The notes beneath the pieces are model-generated. The model worked only from the letters and a program-made list of their open reading frames with translations. It was not told the DNA's origin and made no database searches. This document shows, in pieces, positions 28,602-37,196 of a stretch of 64,000 nt of DNA; positions within the stretch are counted from its first letter, which is position 1, and each line of letters starts with the position of its first letter. The DNA comes from Clostridiales bacterium PH28_bin88 (GTDB lineage Bacteria; Bacillota; PH28-bin88). The stretch lies in assembly GCA_000987045.1 (NCBI GenBank), contig LAKY01000027.1, positions 1-64,000 of the forward strand. Reading direction: 5' to 3'. Position numbers and translations under genes: made by a program.

Positions 28602-29786
28602 TTAGTTGGTATTGTTCTCAATCGGCTTAAGCCGGTACTCTTTTGCTTCATTGAGGTGAAACATCACCATTGGTACCAAGACTATCAAACCGGATATCAG
28701 ATACATATAGGGCAATCCAACTTTTGAGGATAAAAAGCCCAGAAAAATCGACCCCAAACCGATACCCAGGTCAAAAGCGCTGAAGATTGTTCCGTTGGCC
28801 GCCCCTCTTCGAAAGGGTGCAACCCGGTTGATGGCCATGGCAATCGAGGTAGGCTGAACGATCCCAAACCCAACGCCCATAGCCACCGCCGAAGCAATAA
28901 ACAGGAAATACCCTTGCGCCAGGAATAGCAGAACGAAAGATAAAGCCAGCGCTGCGAACCCGACGGGCATAATCTTAAGGGGACCGTTGTGATCAAAATT
29001 CCTGCCGGCATAAGGCCTGATAAACAAAAGAATCAGGGCATACACCAGAAAATAGACCCCCGCATTTTGGATTCCTATTTCCTTCCCGTAAAGAGTAATG
29101 AAAGACACTATACCACCGTAAACAATTGCCACAAAAAACATGATTCCTGACAATGAGAACACTTTAGGTTCAAAAAAACTTTCAAAACTCACCCGATGTT
29201 TTTCCTTAACCTCTTTTACTTCCGGATAGGATATGCCCAGGATACTTAGAAATCCGATTACGGCAATGATAAAACCCGCGGTAAACAACGAGGCAAAACC
29301 GGTGCTGCCTAAAATATATAAACCCAGGCTGGGCCCAACCGCCATGGCTAAGGTGTTGGATAACCCATAGTAACCCAATCCTTCTCCCCGTCTGGCCAGA
29401 GGGACAACATCCGCTGCCACGGTTCCCGCACCGGTTGTGGTAAAACCCCAGGAAATCCCATGCAACGCTCTTAGCATAAATAACAACCCCAGGCTCGTCA
29501 CATAATTATAAGCCCCTACAGCCATCGCGAAAGTAATCAGAGCAAAAAATAAGATTTTCCGCCGGCCAACTGCATCCAGTAAAAAACCTGCCAATGGGCG
29601 AACCAGGACTGCAGTTAATGAAAGAATCCCAATGATGTAACCGACGTTACTTTCATCACCCTTTAAGACCTCGGTAACAAAAACCGGCAGGGTGGGCAGT
29701 AAAAAGTAAAAACTGGTGAAAACCATTAAATTCGCGACGCAGATAAGTAGAAAATTTTTGGTCCAAAGAGGTTGCTTTCGGCTCAA
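28602..29786 (-). CDS. MFS-family transporter
   Basis: A 394-residue major facilitator protein with about 12 membrane segments. The motif-A-like loop GFLLDAVGRRK lies near residue 65. It sits directly after a MarR-type regulator, overlapping it by four bases, so export of a toxic compound or drug under MarR control is the likely role; the substrate cannot be read. Length is normal for 12-segment exporters. Confidence 0.9.
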   Translation of the reverse strand: MSRKQPLWTKNFLLICVANLMVFTSFYFLLPTLPVFVTEVLKGDESNVGYIIGILSLTAVLVRPLAGFLLDAVGRRKILFFALITFAMAVGAYNYVTSLGLLFMLRALHGISWGFTTTGAGTVAADVVPLARRGEGLGYYGLSNTLAMAVGPSLGLYILGSTGFASLFTAGFIIAVIGFLSILGISYPEVKEVKEKHRVSFESFFEPKVFSLSGIMFFVAIVYGGIVSFITLYGKEIGIQNAGVYFLVYALILLFIRPYAGRNFDHNGPLKIMPVGFAALALSFVLLFLAQGYFLFIASAVAMGVGFGIVQPTSIAMAINRVAPFRRGAANGTIFSAFDLGIGLGSIFLGFLSSKVGLPYMYLISGLIVLVPMVMFHLNEAKEYRLKPIENNTN

Positions 29787-30226
29787 TTAATAGGCCTCCT
29801 TTTTTGCACGCGCATTTTTTTCAGGAGCTTTACTAATTGTTCCTTTTCCGCCAGAGTCAGGTTAGCACTTATGGTTTTATTCGTCTTCTCCGCAACTTGA
29901 CTTAATATGTTCTGTAAGTCCTTACCCTTCGGTGTTAAGTAAATCAAGTACGTACGCCGGTCCTCGGGATCGTCTTTTCTCACTGCCAATTCTTGCTTTT
30001 CTAACCGGTCGATGATACCGCCCAGGGTGGTTCTATCCATGTTGGCCAGGCTGCACAACTTTGTCTGAGAAAGCCCGTCTTGCCTCCAAAGTATGGCAAG
30101 GGTAGCAAACTGAGGTGGCGTAATGTCATAAGGCTCCAAAGCCTCTCTGAATAGACTGGCGGCCCGTTGATGATTTTTAGCTAGTAAAAAGCCGAGGCTT
30201 TCTTCGATGTCGAAAATAAATATCAT
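29783..30226 (-). CDS. MarR-family transcriptional regulator
   Basis: 147 residues with a winged-helix core: helix-turn-helix around SQTKLCSLANMDRTTLGGIIDR, then the wing RKDDPEDRRTYLIYLT. The DxRxxxxxLT wing signature is present. It is the first gene of an operon with an MFS transporter and probably represses it. A perfect 12-base palindrome and two 14-base direct repeats lie at its promoter. Confidence 0.92.
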   Translation of the reverse strand: MIFIFDIEESLGFLLAKNHQRAASLFREALEPYDITPPQFATLAILWRQDGLSQTKLCSLANMDRTTLGGIIDRLEKQELAVRKDDPEDRRTYLIYLTPKGKDLQNILSQVAEKTNKTISANLTLAEKEQLVKLLKKMRVQKRRPIN

Positions 30227-30252
30227 CTCCTTTTTGGTCAGCGTTATTATTT

Positions 30253-30264
30253 TCAGTATACTGA
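30253..30264. promoter_or_regulatory. Probable MarR operator palindrome
   Basis: TCAGTATACTGA is a perfect palindrome just downstream of the -10 box of the marR promoter. Binding there would block transcription start. Direct repeats ATGTAAAGCAGGTT (30273-30286) and ATGTAAAGTAGGTT (30295-30308) may be a second site. Confidence 0.6.
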
Positions 30265-30265
30265 T

Positions 30266-30294
30266 ATATTACATGTAAAGCAGGTTAAAGTCAA
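30266..30294 (-). promoter_or_regulatory. Sigma-A type promoter of the marR-MFS operon
   Basis: TTGACT (30294-30289), a 17-base spacer and TAATAT (30271-30266) on the minus strand, about 40 bases ahead of marR. Confidence 0.7.
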
Positions 30295-30395
30295 TGTAAA
30301 GTAGGTTTGACCCCTTTAACTTTTTCTACGCTACCGGATAGACATTTTATAAATAATATATAACAAACCATAGAATTTCGCAGACAAATAAATTA

Positions 30396-30542
30396 TTAAT
30401 TATCAGTACATGCCCATGCATCAATTTCAACCTTGAACACAGGGTCAGCTAAAGAAGCTACATATAGCATTGTCATACATGGTTTATGACCATTTAACAC
30501 TTCTGAAATGACTTCACGTCGTTTTGAATTGTCAGTTGATGC
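30396..30542 (-). pseudogene. RidA (YjgF) family remnant
   Basis: 48 in-frame codons ending in TAA read as the C-terminal third of RidA: EVLNGHKPCMTMLYVASLAD then VFKVEIDAWA. RidA proteins normally hydrolyse reactive enamine/imine intermediates. A stop lies directly upstream in frame and the N-terminal two thirds are missing. The fragment is AT-richer than nearby genes. It is certainly broken. Confidence 0.8.
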
Positions 30543-30556
30543 TTATCCAGCATTTC

Positions 30557-30594
30557 AAAAGCCCTTCCGATATTCGAGATTTCGGAAGGGCTTT
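30557..30594 (-). terminator. Terminator of glmS
   Basis: AAAGCCCTTCCGA pairs with TCGGAAGGGCTTT around a ten-base loop; on the minus strand it ends in CTTTTG. It lies about 130 bases past glmS. Confidence 0.75.
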
Positions 30595-30603
30595 CTGGGG
30601 TTT

Positions 30604-30696
30604 AGTCTAAGACTATATTTTTCTCTTAGCTCTCTAGTCTAAAACTTTATTTTTCGGTCTACGACTTTATTTTTCAGTCTAGCACTTTATTTTTAT
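30604..30696. repeat. Four imperfect 20-bp direct repeats
   Basis: Copies start at 30604, 30636, 30656 and 30676. The last three are head-to-tail and the first is set off by 12 bases. The consensus is AGTCTARNACTTTATTTTTC. They lie between the glmS terminator and the glmS stop. The size and layout resemble protein-binding iterons or recombinase sites, which is inference. Confidence 0.75.
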
Positions 30697-30727
30697 TGGA
30701 CAAAAAGCTCATGGAAGGGCTATAACG

Positions 30728-32554
30728 CTATTCTACGGTCACGCTTTTGGCCAGGTTCCTGGGTTTGTCGACGTCGCAGCCGCGTTTGACGGCGGCGTAG
30801 TAGGCCAGGAGCTGGAGGGGGACGACGGCCAGGACCGGGGCCACCAGGGGGTTGGTGGCGGGGAGGTAGATGACCTCGTCCACCGCCTTGGCGATTTCGG
30901 TGTTGCCGGTCAGGGTGACGGCGGTGACGTAGGCATCCCTGGCTTTGACCTCTTTAATGTTGCTGAGCATTTTGTCGTAGAGGTCCGGCTGGGTGGCCAG
31001 GGCAATGACCGGCACGCCCTCGGTGATGAGGGCCAAGGTGCCGTGCTTCAGCTCGCCGGCGGCGTAGGCCTCGGCGTGGATGTAGGAGATCTCCTTCAGC
31101 TTCAGGGAGCCTTCCTGGGCTACCGCCCAGTCCAGGCCGCGGCCGATGAAGAAGGTATCTTCCTTATCCACCAAGCTCTCGGCCCAGCGCTCCACTACCG
31201 GGGCGTGGGACAGCACTTCCTGCACCTGGTCGGGCAGGCGTTTCAGGGCGGCGGTGATCTCCGCGGCCTCGGCCGGAGAGATGGCGCCTCTGGCCTGGCC
31301 CAGCATGGCGGCCAGCAGGTACATGGCCTCTACCTGGGTGACATAGGCCTTGGTGGATGCTACCGCGATTTCCGGCCCAGCCAGGGTGTAGACCACGTCG
31401 TCAGCCTCGCGGGAAACGGAGCTGCCCACCACGTTGGTCACCGCCACCACCCGGGCGCCCCGGTTTTTGGCCAACCGCAAGGCGGCCAGGGTATCGGCGG
31501 TCTCGCCGGACTGGCTGATGACCACCACCAGAGTGGTTTCGTCCAGCAGGGGGTCGCGGTAGCGGAATTCGGAGGCGATGTCCGCCTCCACCGGCAGCCG
31601 CACCAGCCTTTCGAGGACCTGCTTGCCTACCAGCCCCGCGTGGAAGGCGGTGCCGCAAGCCACGATGGCGACTTTGTTGATAGCTTTTATTTGCTCAGGG
31701 GTGAGTTTGACCTCTCCCAGGAAGACGGCGCCGTCCCCGCGCACCCGCCGGGCCAGGGTATCCCGCAGCGCCCGGGGCTGCTCGTGGATCTCCTTCAGCA
31801 TGAAGTGAGGGTAGCCGGCCTTTTCGGCGGAAGCCAGGTCCCACTCGACGTGAAAGACTTGCTTCTCCACCGGCTGGCCGCCGGTGCTGTACACCTGCAC
31901 CCCGTCGTCGGTGAGGACCGCTATTTCGCCGTCCTCCATGATCATGGTCTCCCGGGTGTGGCTAAGGAGGGCGGGAATGTCGGAAGCCAGGAAGTTTTCC
32001 CCCTTGCCAAGCCCGACAACCAGCGGGCTGTCCTTGCGGACCGCCACTACGCGCCGGGGTTCCTGCCGGGCAACTACCGCGAAGGCGTAGGACCCCTCCA
32101 GGCGGTGGACCGCTTCCTGGACCGCTGCCAGCAGGTCTCCCTGGTAGAACTGCTCGATGAGGTGGGACAGCACCTCGGTGTCGGTTTCGGACCGGAATTC
32201 ATGTCCCTGGTCCTGCAACCACTCCCTGAGGGGTTGAAAGTTCTCGATGATCCCGTTATGCACCACAGCGATATCCTCGTGGCAGTCGGTATGGGGATGG
32301 GCGTTCAGGTCGGAAGGGCGGCCGTGGGTAGCCCAGCGGGTATGGCCGATGCCGACCTGGCCGCGGGGCATCGCCCCGGCCAGCCTGTCTTCCAGGACTT
32401 CCAGCTTGCCTTCTTTTTTGGTAACGGAGAGCCCGCCGTTATCCAGCACTACCACTCCCGCGGAATCGTAGCCGCGGTATTCCAGCATCTTTAATCCATC
32501 TAAGAGAATGGGCGCCGCCTGCTGGGGGCCCACATAACCTACAATGCCGCACAT
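30728..32554 (-). CDS. glmS: Glutamine-fructose-6-phosphate aminotransferase
   Basis: 608 residues, full length. It makes glucosamine-6-phosphate from fructose-6-phosphate and glutamine, the first step to UDP-GlcNAc. The N-terminal glutaminase starts MCGIVGYVG with catalytic Cys at residue 2. Two SIS domains follow (for example ISQSGETADTLAAL) and the end DKPRNLAKSVTVE is typical. Ribosome site AAGGAGTG precedes the ATG. A glmS ribozyme lies directly upstream, so the mRNA should self-cleave when glucosamine-6-phosphate is plentiful. glmM lies upstream in the same direction. Confidence 0.97.
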   Translation of the reverse strand: MCGIVGYVGPQQAAPILLDGLKMLEYRGYDSAGVVVLDNGGLSVTKKEGKLEVLEDRLAGAMPRGQVGIGHTRWATHGRPSDLNAHPHTDCHEDIAVVHNGIIENFQPLREWLQDQGHEFRSETDTEVLSHLIEQFYQGDLLAAVQEAVHRLEGSYAFAVVARQEPRRVVAVRKDSPLVVGLGKGENFLASDIPALLSHTRETMIMEDGEIAVLTDDGVQVYSTGGQPVEKQVFHVEWDLASAEKAGYPHFMLKEIHEQPRALRDTLARRVRGDGAVFLGEVKLTPEQIKAINKVAIVACGTAFHAGLVGKQVLERLVRLPVEADIASEFRYRDPLLDETTLVVVISQSGETADTLAALRLAKNRGARVVAVTNVVGSSVSREADDVVYTLAGPEIAVASTKAYVTQVEAMYLLAAMLGQARGAISPAEAAEITAALKRLPDQVQEVLSHAPVVERWAESLVDKEDTFFIGRGLDWAVAQEGSLKLKEISYIHAEAYAAGELKHGTLALITEGVPVIALATQPDLYDKMLSNIKEVKARDAYVTAVTLTGNTEIAKAVDEVIYLPATNPLVAPVLAVVPLQLLAYYAAVKRGCDVDKPRNLAKSVTVE

Positions 32555-32598
32555 GGCATTTCACTCCTTGTGTATATTTTAATCAAAGGGAGAAAAAT

Positions 32599-32815
32599 GG
32601 GCGCACTTCAACATCTACGGCCACCGGCACCCTTTGTCCCCGGGATCGCTCCCGGGATTTGCAGTGCCTTTGACGGCCCGACCGCCGGGCCGAGGGGCAT
32701 CCGCCGAAGACTCGATAAACCCCTTCCTCGTCAACCGCTTGTTAGTGACTAGTGACTAGTTGCTAGTCCCAGGAACTTTGTAGCACTAGCCACTCTAACA
32801 GCGGTTCTGGCGCTT
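32599..32815 (-). ncRNA. glmS ribozyme
   Basis: On the minus strand the element starts GCGCCAGAAC at the predicted cleavage site (between 32814 and 32813). It continues with GTTGACGAGGAAGGGGTTTA, then TCTTCGGCGGATGCCCCTCGG, closely matching the conserved core known from Bacillus and Thermoanaerobacter. It cuts itself with glucosamine-6-phosphate as cofactor and lowers glmS expression. The P1 helix (CCGCT...AGCGG) is lengthened by stuttered TAGTCAC/GTGACTA words (32742-32800). The 3' limit is approximate. Confidence 0.93.
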
Positions 32816-32864
32816 ATACACGTTGTTCGGTTGAATTCAATCCGAGGAAACCTGGATTATCCAT
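32814..32864 (-). CDS. 16-codon leader ORF ending at the ribozyme cleavage site
   Basis: A perfect GGAGGTGAG lies six bases before an ATG that opens MDNPGFLGLNSTEQRV and a TAA. The last A of the TAA is the -1 base of the glmS ribozyme cleavage site. The strong ribosome site suggests translation. No known peptide family fits. A role in coupling translation to cleavage is speculation. Confidence 0.5.
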   Translation of the reverse strand: MDNPGFLGLNSTEQRV

Positions 32865-33029
32865 ATCTCACCTCCATTCATTAATGCTTGGCACTTCACT
32901 TCATGGCATCACTCCTTTCCGTGAAGTTAGACGTGAACAGGGTCTAGAAAGTTCCCTACAGTGGGAATCTTCCGGTTCAGCAACTAGGCTGGTACTAGTA
33001 ACCAGTCACTAGTCACCAGTCACTAGTCA

Positions 33030-34364
33030 CTAAATCCTTTCCGCTATCCCGGCCAGGTCGTTGACCAGTTCTTCTAGTCTGCCCTTGTCGGGGCCTTCGG
33101 CCATGATGCGCACCAGGGGTTCGGTGCCGGAGGGGCGCACCAGCACGCGGCCTTCGCCGTGCAGGGCGGCTTCCGCGTTGGAGACAGCGGTTTGCATGGC
33201 CTCGCTTTGCATGACTTTTTCCTTGTCCTTTACGTGCACGTTCACCAGCACCTGGGGAAGTTTGGCCATCTGGGCGGCCAGGTCCTCCAGGCTGCGGCCG
33301 GTAGCGACCATCACCCCCAGCAGTTGCAGGGCGGTGATCAGTCCGTCGCCGGTGGTGTTGTGATCCAGAAAGATAATGTGACCTGACTGCTCCCCGCCCA
33401 GTACCGCCCCGGTCTTGACCATCTCCTCCAGCACGTAACGGTCCCCCACCCTGGTCTGCTTGACGGCGATGCCGGCTTTCCGCATGGCCAGGAACAGCCC
33501 GAGGTTGCTCATGACAGTGGCCACGACAGTATCCTGGGCCAGGCGGCCCATCCGCTTCAGGTGCAGGGCACAGGCCACCATGATCTGGTCGCCGTCCACC
33601 AAGTTCCCCCTGGCGTCCACCGCCAGGAGGCGGTCGGCGTCGCCGTCGAAGGCCAGGCCCAGGTCGGCCCCGTGTTCCGCAACCGCCCGCTGCAGGGATT
33701 CGGGATGGGTAGAGCCGCAGCAGTCGTTGATGTTGATACCGTCGGGCCGGTCATGGAGGGCAATAACCTTGGCCCCCAGCCCTGCCAGCGCCTGGGGCGC
33801 CACCCGGAAGGCTGCCCCGTTGGCGCAGTCCACCACGATTTTCAGACCATCCAGGCCGGCGCCGGCGGTTTCCCCGGCGAAGGCCACGTAACGGTCGGCG
33901 GCGTCGGCTACCTCCCGCACCCGGCCCACCTGGCTGCCGGTAGGGTGAGGCAGCTGGTCCACCGACCCCCGGACCATCTCCTCTATTTCCTCTTCCACCG
34001 CATCCGGCAGTTTATACCCGGTGCCGGCGAAGAACTTGATGCCGTTATCGGGGTAAGGATTGTGGGAGGCGGAGATCACCGCGCCGGCGGTCGCCCCCAT
34101 GGTGCGGGACAGGTAGGCTACCGCGGGGGTGGGCAGTACACCTACCCGCCAGGCGTCCGCTCCGACCGAGCAGATACCGGCTACCAGGGCCGCTTCCAAC
34201 ATGTCGCCGGAGACGCGGGTATCCTTGCCGATCACGATCTGGGGATGGGCGGCGGAACGGGATAGGACATAGGCCCCCGCCCTCCCGAGTTTATACGCCA
34301 GTTCCGGGGTTAATTCCCGGTTGGCGACACCCCTTACTCCGTCTGTCCCAAACAGTACACCCAT
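33030..34364 (-). CDS. glmM: Phosphoglucosamine mutase
   Basis: 444 residues. It converts glucosamine-6-phosphate to glucosamine-1-phosphate for peptidoglycan precursors. The N-terminus [12 protein letters not shown], the phosphoserine loop [16 protein letters not shown] (serine near 101), the metal loop FDGDADRLL and the C-terminal [10 protein letters not shown] are all present. It lies upstream of glmS and downstream of the c-di-AMP genes; CdaA, CdaR and GlmM form a known regulatory complex in Firmicutes. Confidence 0.97.
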   Translation of the reverse strand: MGVLFGTDGVRGVANRELTPELAYKLGRAGAYVLSRSAAHPQIVIGKDTRVSGDMLEAALVAGICSVGADAWRVGVLPTPAVAYLSRTMGATAGAVISASHNPYPDNGIKFFAGTGYKLPDAVEEEIEEMVRGSVDQLPHPTGSQVGRVREVADAADRYVAFAGETAGAGLDGLKIVVDCANGAAFRVAPQALAGLGAKVIALHDRPDGININDCCGSTHPESLQRAVAEHGADLGLAFDGDADRLLAVDARGNLVDGDQIMVACALHLKRMGRLAQDTVVATVMSNLGLFLAMRKAGIAVKQTRVGDRYVLEEMVKTGAVLGGEQSGHIIFLDHNTTGDGLITALQLLGVMVATGRSLEDLAAQMAKLPQVLVNVHVKDKEKVMQSEAMQTAVSNAEAALHGEGRVLVRPSGTEPLVRIMAEGPDKGRLEELVNDLAGIAERI

Positions 34365-34397
34365 CTTCAGCGAAGACTCCTTTCAAGAAGGATGTTC

Positions 34398-36035
34398 TTA
34401 CAACATTATATCTCCAGGAAAAGGAATTTCAGGCAGGGCGTAGGTCTCGATAATGGCCTCCGCCACCCGCATGCCGTCCACCGCGGCGCTGACGATTCCT
34501 CCGGCATACCCGGCGCCCTCGCCGGCGGGGTACAGACCCCGGGTGTTGACGGAGCAGCAGCGCTCGTCCCGGACCAGCCGCAAGGGGGCGGAGGTGCGGG
34601 TCTCTACCCCGGTGAGCACCGCATTGTCACCGGCAAAACCCTTGAGCTTCCGGTCAAAAGCCGCCAGCGCCTCCGACAGTACCTCTCCAACCTCTTTGGG
34701 CAGGCAGTCCCTCAGGTCGGCGGGAACGGCGCCGGGCCGGTAGGTGGGAACAGGCGTCACGGGAAGGTCGCCGCTCACCCGGCCGGCCAGGAAATCTCCC
34801 ACCCGCTGGGCGGGCGCCTGGTAGTCGCCGCCTCCCAGCTGATAGGCCCGGCGCTCCCACCGGCGCTGGAACTCCACCCCGGCCAGGGGACCTTCGTCCG
34901 GGAAATCGCCCGGCCCCACCGAGACCACCACCGCGCTGTTCGCTATGCCGGAATCCCGGGCAAACTCGCTCATGCCATTGGTGACCACGCCGCCTTTTTC
35001 CGAGGCGGCAGCCACCACGTAGCCCCCGGGGCACATGCAGAAGGTGTAGGCGTTTCGCCCGTACTCCTCGCTGTGATAGGTGAGGTGGTAGTCGGCGGCG
35101 CCCAGCCGCGGGTGGCCTGCCAGTCGCCCGTACTGGGCTTTATCGATTAACGCCTGGGGGTGTTCCACCCGCAGGCCGACGGCAAAGGGTTTGGGTTCCA
35201 TGGCCACCTGCTGGCCGGCCAGCGCCGCGTAGGTGTCCCGGGCGCTGTGGCCGATGGCCAGCACCACCACCCCGGCCAGGATTTCCGTTTGATCATTTAC
35301 CATTACGCCTACCACTCGCCTGTGGTCCAGCAGCAGTTGGCTCACCCTGGCCTGGAAGCGGACCTGACCGCCCAGATCCAGCAGGCGGCGCCGCAGCCGG
35401 ACCACTACCTCCCGCAGGCGGTCGGTGCCGATGTGGGGTTTATGCAGGTAAGCCACTTCTTCCGGAGCGCCGGCCTCTACCAGGTAGCGCAGGACCTCAT
35501 GCACCCGCTCGTCCTTGATGCGGGTAGTCAGTTTACCGTCGGAGAAGGTACCCGCGCCTCCCTCCCCGAACTGTACGTTGGAGGAGGGGTCCAGGTCCCC
35601 TCCCTGCCAGAACGCCTCCACATCCCGGGTACGCCGGGCAATTTCCCGTCCCCTCTCCAGCAGAAGCGGCCGGTAGCCCCAGCGGGCGAGGGAGAGGGCG
35701 GCAAAAAGACCTGCCGGCCCCGCCCCTACCACCACCGGTGGGTAGGGCAGCCTCTCCTGCCCCCTGGTAAGCTGCCGGGGCTTGGGTTCCGCCACCGGGC
35801 CCACGCTGGGGATGTTCAACCCCAGCGCCTTCCGGCCGGTATCGTCCTCCACCAGTACGTCTACGGTGTAAACAAACCCGATGCCCTGCTTGCGGCGGGC
35901 ATCTACCGCCTGGCGGACGACCCACACCTGCCGGAGGGCCTCCGGGGAAATCCCCAGGCGGCGCGCCGCCTCCCGCCGGACTTCTTCGGGGGTGTGCTCC
36001 AAACCCAGACGCAGTTCGGCTATCCGCAACCTCAT
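34398..36035 (-). CDS. FAD-dependent oxidoreductase (COG2509-type)
   Basis: About 545 residues. An N-terminal region of about 90 residues precedes the dinucleotide loop VVVGAGPAGLFAALSLARWG, and a later ERGREIARRTRDVE segment follows. The C-terminal part reads GLYPAGEGAGYAGGIVSAAVDG, the second FAD motif. This matches the uncharacterised FAD-dependent dehydrogenase family common in Firmicutes; substrate unknown. I chose ATG 36035 over the long upstream extension because relatives start near MRLRIAELRL; TTG 36041 is also possible. It sits between cdaR and glmM. Confidence 0.88.
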   Translation of the reverse strand: MRLRIAELRLGLEHTPEEVRREAARRLGISPEALRQVWVVRQAVDARRKQGIGFVYTVDVLVEDDTGRKALGLNIPSVGPVAEPKPRQLTRGQERLPYPPVVVGAGPAGLFAALSLARWGYRPLLLERGREIARRTRDVEAFWQGGDLDPSSNVQFGEGGAGTFSDGKLTTRIKDERVHEVLRYLVEAGAPEEVAYLHKPHIGTDRLREVVVRLRRRLLDLGGQVRFQARVSQLLLDHRRVVGVMVNDQTEILAGVVVLAIGHSARDTYAALAGQQVAMEPKPFAVGLRVEHPQALIDKAQYGRLAGHPRLGAADYHLTYHSEEYGRNAYTFCMCPGGYVVAAASEKGGVVTNGMSEFARDSGIANSAVVVSVGPGDFPDEGPLAGVEFQRRWERRAYQLGGGDYQAPAQRVGDFLAGRVSGDLPVTPVPTYRPGAVPADLRDCLPKEVGEVLSEALAAFDRKLKGFAGDNAVLTGVETRTSAPLRLVRDERCCSVNTRGLYPAGEGAGYAGGIVSAAVDGMRVAEAIIETYALPEIPFPGDIML

Positions 36036-36161
36036 CAGCAACCTAACACCCCTCGGGCTGCACTTGGAACTAAGCGAGCATTGATATAAGTGAAGTATAC
36101 GCAATTGGGGAGGGCCCGTCAACCCGTCTGTTTATAGCATCCCTGCAGCGGGTAATAATAT

Positions 36162-36199
36162 GCCCGGGTGAGTCACACTAAATGGTATGCCACCCGGGC
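36162..36199. terminator. Hairpin between cdaR and the FAD oxidoreductase
   Basis: GCCCGGGTG pairs with CACCCGGGC around a 20-base loop. On the minus strand it is followed by ATATTATTA rather than a pure T run. It may be a weak terminator or processing site. Confidence 0.45.
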
Positions 36200-36263
36200 A
36201 AGAAAGGTGAAGGCCGTGTCGCTGCTGGAATTCGTCACAGCTCTGCTTAAAATCACAGCGCTT

Positions 36264-37193
36264 CTAAGGGTTCGCGGTGATCTGGATCACAACCTTGACA
36301 GGGGGCAGCGTACCCGCATTGACCCCGGCCGGCAGTACCAGTTCCGTTTCACCCACCACGTCGGCGGTAGCGCCGTTCACGTCCACCGGCTTGGTAGTCA
36401 GGGATTCCAGGGTGTCCAGCACCTCTTGCGGCCCGGAGACCTTTACGGTCCGCGGTTCGAAGGTCACCCCGGCCACCCGGTAGCCGTCAGCCGGTGTGCC
36501 CTGAACGTCTACCTGGACAGGCACCTGTTTAACAGGCAGTTCCTGCACCACCGGAATAAAGACCTCAACGGTATCGGGCTTGACATTCACCCACTCCAGC
36601 GCCTTGTTGTCCTCTTTTCCGGAGCCGACCCTTAACGGGAGTTTCTCCAGGTAGTTTTCCTTGACACCCTCCACGGTTACTTCAACAAAGGCCCGGTCGA
36701 TCTGGTCGAGGGACTTATGCGGCCCGGTGACTATCACCTGGGAGGGCTTCAAAACGGGGTCCAGCAGCCTGTAGCCGGAGGCCGGCTTCCCGTCAACAGT
36801 CACCGTGACCGGCACCTGTTTCTCAGTCACCTTGTCCACGGAGACGGTCACCCGCTCCGGGGAGATGCTGACGATGTCCACACCCTTGGGAACAGTCGCC
36901 TGGACAGGCACCACATTCTCCCCTGTCCTGGCGTCATTCAGTTCAACGAAAGCCCGTACGTCCCGGGAGGAAAGGTCCTGGACCTGACCCTGCCGCCCTT
37001 CGAGCCGCACCTTGACGGTGGCGGGGCGGTCAGAGATCACCAGCCCGCCAGGCAGTGCCCGGGTCTCCAAGGGGACAGACAGCACTTGTTCGACAATGGG
37101 GTTTTGGTCTTCGACAACGTACATCCAAAGCCCCAGCGCCAGCAGTATTGAAAGGATGCGGTATCCCAGGTTGGCCCTGAACCATCGCCACAT
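36264..37193 (-). CDS. cdaR: CdaR (YbbR-domain) regulator of diadenylate cyclase
   Basis: 309 residues with one N-terminal membrane segment (ILSILLALGLWMYV) and about four YbbR repeats, recognisable by repeated phrases such as VTVDGKPASGYRL and VDVQGTPADGYRV. It is predicted to face outside and bind CdaA through the membrane. The ATG lies behind GGAGG, four bases after the cdaA stop. Confidence 0.93.
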   Translation of the reverse strand: MWRWFRANLGYRILSILLALGLWMYVVEDQNPIVEQVLSVPLETRALPGGLVISDRPATVKVRLEGRQGQVQDLSSRDVRAFVELNDARTGENVVPVQATVPKGVDIVSISPERVTVSVDKVTEKQVPVTVTVDGKPASGYRLLDPVLKPSQVIVTGPHKSLDQIDRAFVEVTVEGVKENYLEKLPLRVGSGKEDNKALEWVNVKPDTVEVFIPVVQELPVKQVPVQVDVQGTPADGYRVAGVTFEPRTVKVSGPQEVLDTLESLTTKPVDVNGATADVVGETELVLPAGVNAGTLPPVKVVIQITANP

Positions 37194-37196
37194 GGG

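Noticed and set aside
28404..28627. An open plus-strand stretch reading like a natural hydrophilic protein
   Set aside because: No start codon with a ribosome site, and it runs into the end of the MFS gene on the other strand.
31043..32494. A 483-residue open frame on the plus strand opposite glmS
   Set aside because: Antisense shadow rich in G, V, H and Q; no ribosome site and no family features.
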